This document shows positions 6,866 to 8,073 of a stretch of DNA of 8,073 nt, piece after piece; position 1 is the first letter of the stretch, and each line of letters begins with the position of its first letter. Position numbers and translations under genes: made by a program. Under the pieces are notes generated by a model. It was not told the origin of the DNA, did not search any database, and worked only from the letters and a program-made list of their open reading frames with translations. The DNA lies in assembly GCA_012965485.1 (NCBI GenBank), contig DTSF01000184.1, positions 1 through 8,073 on the forward strand. Direction: 5' to 3'. Source of the DNA: Dehalococcoidia bacterium (lineage in GTDB: Bacteria > Chloroflexota > Dehalococcoidia > SAR202 > UBA826).

Positions 6866-7321
6866 ATGTCGGAAACCTTAATAGCATCAAACCGCCGGGC
6901 TACTTATGATTATGAAATATTAGAAACCATCGAGGCCGGTCTAGTCCTACAGTCGTCGGAAGTAAAATCAATCAGAGATAACAGAGTTAATTTGGCGGGC
7001 TCCTATGCTTTCCCATCAAACGGAGAATTATGGCTCCACAACGCCCATATCGCCCAGTATCCGTACTCCAGGGGCCAAAACCACCATCCCCTCAGAAGCC
7101 GGAAATTACTACTGCGGAAACAGGAGTTGAGAAAGTATGTATCGGCAGCACAGCAAAAAGGTTATTCGATAGTACCGCTGAAGCTTTATTTCTCCGGACA
7201 TTATGCAAAAATTACGATAGGGATTGGTCGAGGAAAAAGACAATACGATAAAAGAAGAGCTACCATTGAAAAGGAAAGATCAAGAGAGGCGAAGGAAGCA
7301 ATCCAACGTGAACTACAATAA
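6866..7321 (+). CDS. smpB: SsrA-binding protein SmpB
   Basis: SmpB binds tmRNA and delivers it to stalled ribosomes, so that the nascent chain is released with a C-terminal degradation tag (trans-translation). At 151 residues the length is standard. The beta-barrel core shows NRRATYDYEILETIEAGLVL (9-28), EVKSIRDNRVNLAGSYA (32-48) and ELWLHNAHIAQY (54-65). Further conserved blocks are HHPLRSRKLLL, GYSIVPLKLYF and IGIGRGKRQYDKR. The basic C-terminal tail (YDKRRATIEKERSREAKEA) would enter the mRNA channel of the ribosome. The start lies 12 bp after the ctpA stop with only a weak GAG upstream, so translation may depend on coupling and both genes are probably cotranscribed. No tmRNA gene (ssrA) is visible in this window. 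Confidence 0.97.
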   Translation: MSETLIASNRRATYDYEILETIEAGLVLQSSEVKSIRDNRVNLAGSYAFPSNGELWLHNAHIAQYPYSRGQNHHPLRSRKLLLRKQELRKYVSAAQQKGYSIVPLKLYFSGHYAKITIGIGRGKRQYDKRRATIEKERSREAKEAIQRELQ

Positions 7322-7356
7322 AAGAGGGATACCATCTTTGGATTAACATCCCTTTT
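7322..7356 (+). terminator. Possible weak terminator after smpB
   Basis: Bases 7322-7330 (ending AGGGAT) can pair with ATCCCTTTT (7348-7356), giving nine pairs including one G-U, around a 17-nt loop. The loop holds a small CCA/TGG inner pair. The T-run lies in the 3' arm rather than after it, and the stem has only three G-C pairs, so termination would be modest. It lies between the convergent smpB and HTH genes. Confidence 0.3.
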
Positions 7357-7374
7357 GGTCCGTTACCACAACGA

Positions 7375-7605
7375 CTAAGTATCTATTCGTGTCACAAGCA
7401 TGGTATCCCCGGGTGCGAGGGCCACTCTCCTAACATCAATTCTGAATTTAAGTAGCCAATAAGCTAAAGTCGCCTTACTAACACCAAGGTAATCAGCCGT
7501 TGCAGTCAAACCTTGCTCCGTAACCATTTCTGGGAGCATTTTCTCCAGTGGCTGACGAAATTTTTCTTCAACCGCAATCATTTTCTTGGTCTTTCTTGTT
7601 ACCAT
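7375..7605 (-). CDS. Small helix-turn-helix protein, 76 residues
   Basis: This is a small basic protein of unknown role, probably DNA-binding. A basic N-terminus (MVTRKTKK) and a helix (IAVEEKFRQPLEKMLPEMVTE, 10-30) precede a clear helix-turn-helix: LTATADYLG (33-41), turn VS, then recognition helix KATLAYWLLKFRI (44-56). The last 20 residues (RRVALAPGDTMLVTRIDT) may be a short strand region. The HTH resembles those of Fis-like, resolvase-like or phage regulators, but I cannot assign a family. Start choice: GGAGG at 7615-7611 is 5 nt from ATG 7605; an in-frame TTG at 7608 would add one residue but is only 2 nt from the Shine-Dalgarno. The strong Shine-Dalgarno and good promoter support a real, expressed gene. 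It converges on smpB after 53 bp. No partner gene follows it. Confidence 0.75.
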   Translation of the reverse strand: MVTRKTKKMIAVEEKFRQPLEKMLPEMVTEQGLTATADYLGVSKATLAYWLLKFRIDVRRVALAPGDTMLVTRIDT

Positions 7606-7610
7606 CAATT

Positions 7611-7615
7611 CCTCC
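7611..7615 (-). promoter_or_regulatory. Ribosome binding site GGAGG of the small HTH gene
   Basis: This is the strongest Shine-Dalgarno in the window, 5 nt before ATG 7605. It favours that ATG over the TTG three bases upstream. Confidence 0.8.
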
Positions 7616-7636
7616 GTTAATTTCGAAGACTAATAG

Positions 7637-7665
7637 ATATTATTAACCAAATAAGGCAATGTCAA
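7637..7665 (-). promoter_or_regulatory. Sigma-70-type promoter of the small HTH gene
   Basis: On the - strand the -35 box is TTGACA (7665-7660, six of six), with a 17-bp spacer and -10 TAATAT (7642-7637, four of six). Transcription would start near 7630, about 25 nt before the ATG, leaving room for the Shine-Dalgarno. The tandem repeats at 7671-7705 lie directly upstream of the -35. Confidence 0.55.
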
Positions 7666-7670
7666 CGAAG

Positions 7671-7705
7671 TTTTCAATCATTTCTGGAGCTTTTCCAATC
7701 ATTTC
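7671..7705 (-). repeat. Tandem AAATGATT repeats upstream of the HTH-gene promoter
   Basis: The - strand reads GAAATGATTGGAAAA (7705-7691), six bases, then GAAATGATTGAAAA (7684-7671). The copies differ by one inserted G and repeat every 20-21 bp, two helical turns. The nearer copy ends 5 bp before the -35 box, a typical place for an activator or autoregulator. A similar sequence (AAATGATTTCAAAA) occurs at 5461-5448 in the leader of the 338-residue gene. Confidence 0.45.
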
Positions 7706-7810
7706 AACTGCCACTCTGCCTACCTGTTACCCATGCTTAACATTATTAATCACAGGGGCCGCAATCGATATTGGTTTGAGGTATAGTTCGATATCCCTTA
7801 AATTGTTAAT

Positions 7811-7839
7811 TTGACGTTTTCCATTCAAACTTGGAAAAT
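7811..7839 (+). promoter_or_regulatory. Promoter of tRNA-Arg
   Basis: The -35 box is TTGACG (7811-7816, five of six), with a 17-bp spacer and a -10-like GAAAAT (7834-7839, four of six). Transcription would start about 7 bp later, within a base or two of the tRNA 5' end at 7848. Position is the main support; the -10 box is poor. Confidence 0.4.
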
Positions 7840-7847
7840 AATTAAGT

Positions 7848-7923
7848 GGCCCTGTAGCTCAGTGGATAGAGCGACTGCCTTCTAAGCAGTAAGTCGTGGG
7901 TTCGAGTCCCTCCAGGGTCGCCA
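7848..7923 (+). tRNA. tRNA-Arg, anticodon UCU (reads AGA/AGG), CCA encoded
   Basis: A full cloverleaf folds by hand. The acceptor stem is GGCCCTG (7848-7854) with CAGGGTC (7913-7919), containing one G-U. The D stem is GCTC/GAGC (7857-7860 and 7869-7872). The anticodon stem is ACTGC/GCAGT (7874-7878 and 7886-7890), with loop CTTCTAA and anticodon TCT at 7881-7883. The variable loop has 5 nt. The T stem is GTGGG/CCCTC (7896-7900 and 7908-7912) with a U-U mismatch at the second pair, and loop TTCGAGT. The discriminator is G7920 and CCA is encoded at 7921-7923. A run of five T (7926-7930) follows and may help end transcription. Confidence 0.97.
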
Positions 7924-7962
7924 CCTTTTTATTTACCAAGGAGAGACGGGCACCACCGCCCC

Positions 7963-8073
7963 CTACCCCACAGAGAAGTACCGAGACCTCACATGCCAAA
8001 CCGTCAAAGGCCAGCCGCCCTGGCCTGTCATAGATTGAACAGCTGACATGTAGATGGAATCTATGTCAGGTCT
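7963..8073 (-). pseudogene. yyaL: Truncated YyaL-type (DUF255 thioredoxin-like) gene fragment; 5' part outside window
   Basis: Read from 8073 on the - strand, the frame gives RPDIDSIYM, then SAVQSM, then [10 protein letters not shown]. This closely matches the conserved N-terminal region of the YyaL/SPATA20 family, where it follows the CxxC-containing part and leads into a FLTPDGxPF..GGTYFPP segment. Here similarity stops after codon 25 (about 7999). The frame continues as [11 protein letters not shown] and ends at TAG 7965-7963. Family members run to roughly 650-700 residues with this motif in the first 100 or so. Only about 40 bp lie between the stop and the tRNA, so the rest of the gene is missing here. 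YF-S before the stop may be a relic of GGTYFP after a deletion. The region is about 64% G+C, unlike its surroundings. The CxxC site would lie beyond the window edge. Confidence 0.75.

Noticed and set aside
7765..7794. Direct repeat of TCGATAT at 7765-7771 and 7788-7794
   Set aside because: A 7-base repeat in A+T-rich intergenic DNA, not aligned with any promoter element; expected by chance.
7321..7923. Search for ssrA (tmRNA) next to smpB
   Set aside because: No tmRNA-like tRNA-Ala acceptor domain or tag reading frame is visible; the only RNA gene is an ordinary tRNA-Arg.
7941..7971. G-rich - strand (GGGG-TA-GGGGG-C-GG-T-GG) as a G-quadruplex
   Set aside because: It lacks four runs of three or more G; at best a weak two-layer structure in a degraded gene remnant.
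8024..8070. Strong inverted repeat, 12 of 13 pairs, plus shorter hairpins (8008-8026, 8044-8068)
   Set aside because: It looked like a structured RNA or a MITE end. The same bases encode the conserved YyaL signature on the - strand, so protein coding explains them and the pairing is probably coincidental.

Overview
This is chromosomal DNA from a bacterium of modest G+C (roughly 40% by eye). Most of the window is housekeeping genes. The order tpiA, miaA, dapF, an LL-diaminopimelate-type aminotransferase and hflX, together with the protein sequences, suggests Chloroflexota, probably Dehalococcoidia or the SAR202 group. That placement rests on remembered gene order and protein character, not on a search.

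Left block, + strand, 1-4356: the 3' end of tpiA (glycolysis) overlaps miaA (tRNA A37 prenylation) by 4 bases. Then come dapF and a dapL-type aminotransferase, two successive steps to meso-diaminopimelate and lysine, and the ribosome-associated GTPase gene hflX. Gaps are 45-83 bp and no internal promoter or terminator is convincing, so this is probably one transcription unit entering from the left.

Middle, - strand, 4408-5424: an unrecognised 338-residue protein converges on hflX. Its N-terminal half looks like a winged-helix region, and its C-terminal half has a Rossmann/TIR-like strand-helix pattern. It has a near-consensus promoter and three helically phased TTTGAAAT elements between the promoter and the start codon. 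This is the least explained gene in the window.

Right block, + strand, 5612-7321: a lipoprotein C-terminal processing protease (S41) is followed after 12 bp by smpB, the protein partner of tmRNA. This pairs a C-terminal tagging factor with a family of tail-recognising proteases. The protease has Asn where the family's third catalytic residue is normally Gln.

Right end: a 76-residue HTH protein lies on the - strand. It has a strong Shine-Dalgarno, a good promoter, and two tandem AAATGATT-type repeats just upstream of the -35 box that resemble a sequence in the leader of the 338-residue gene. Next comes tRNA-Arg(UCU). Immediately downstream, base composition jumps to about 64% G+C, and a broken 5' fragment of a YyaL-type (DUF255 thioredoxin-like) gene reads toward the tRNA. 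This looks like a recombination scar at a tRNA gene.

No stretch longer than 300 bases lacks a gene. The longest intergenic stretch (7606-7847) holds the HTH-gene promoter, its upstream repeats and the tRNA promoter.
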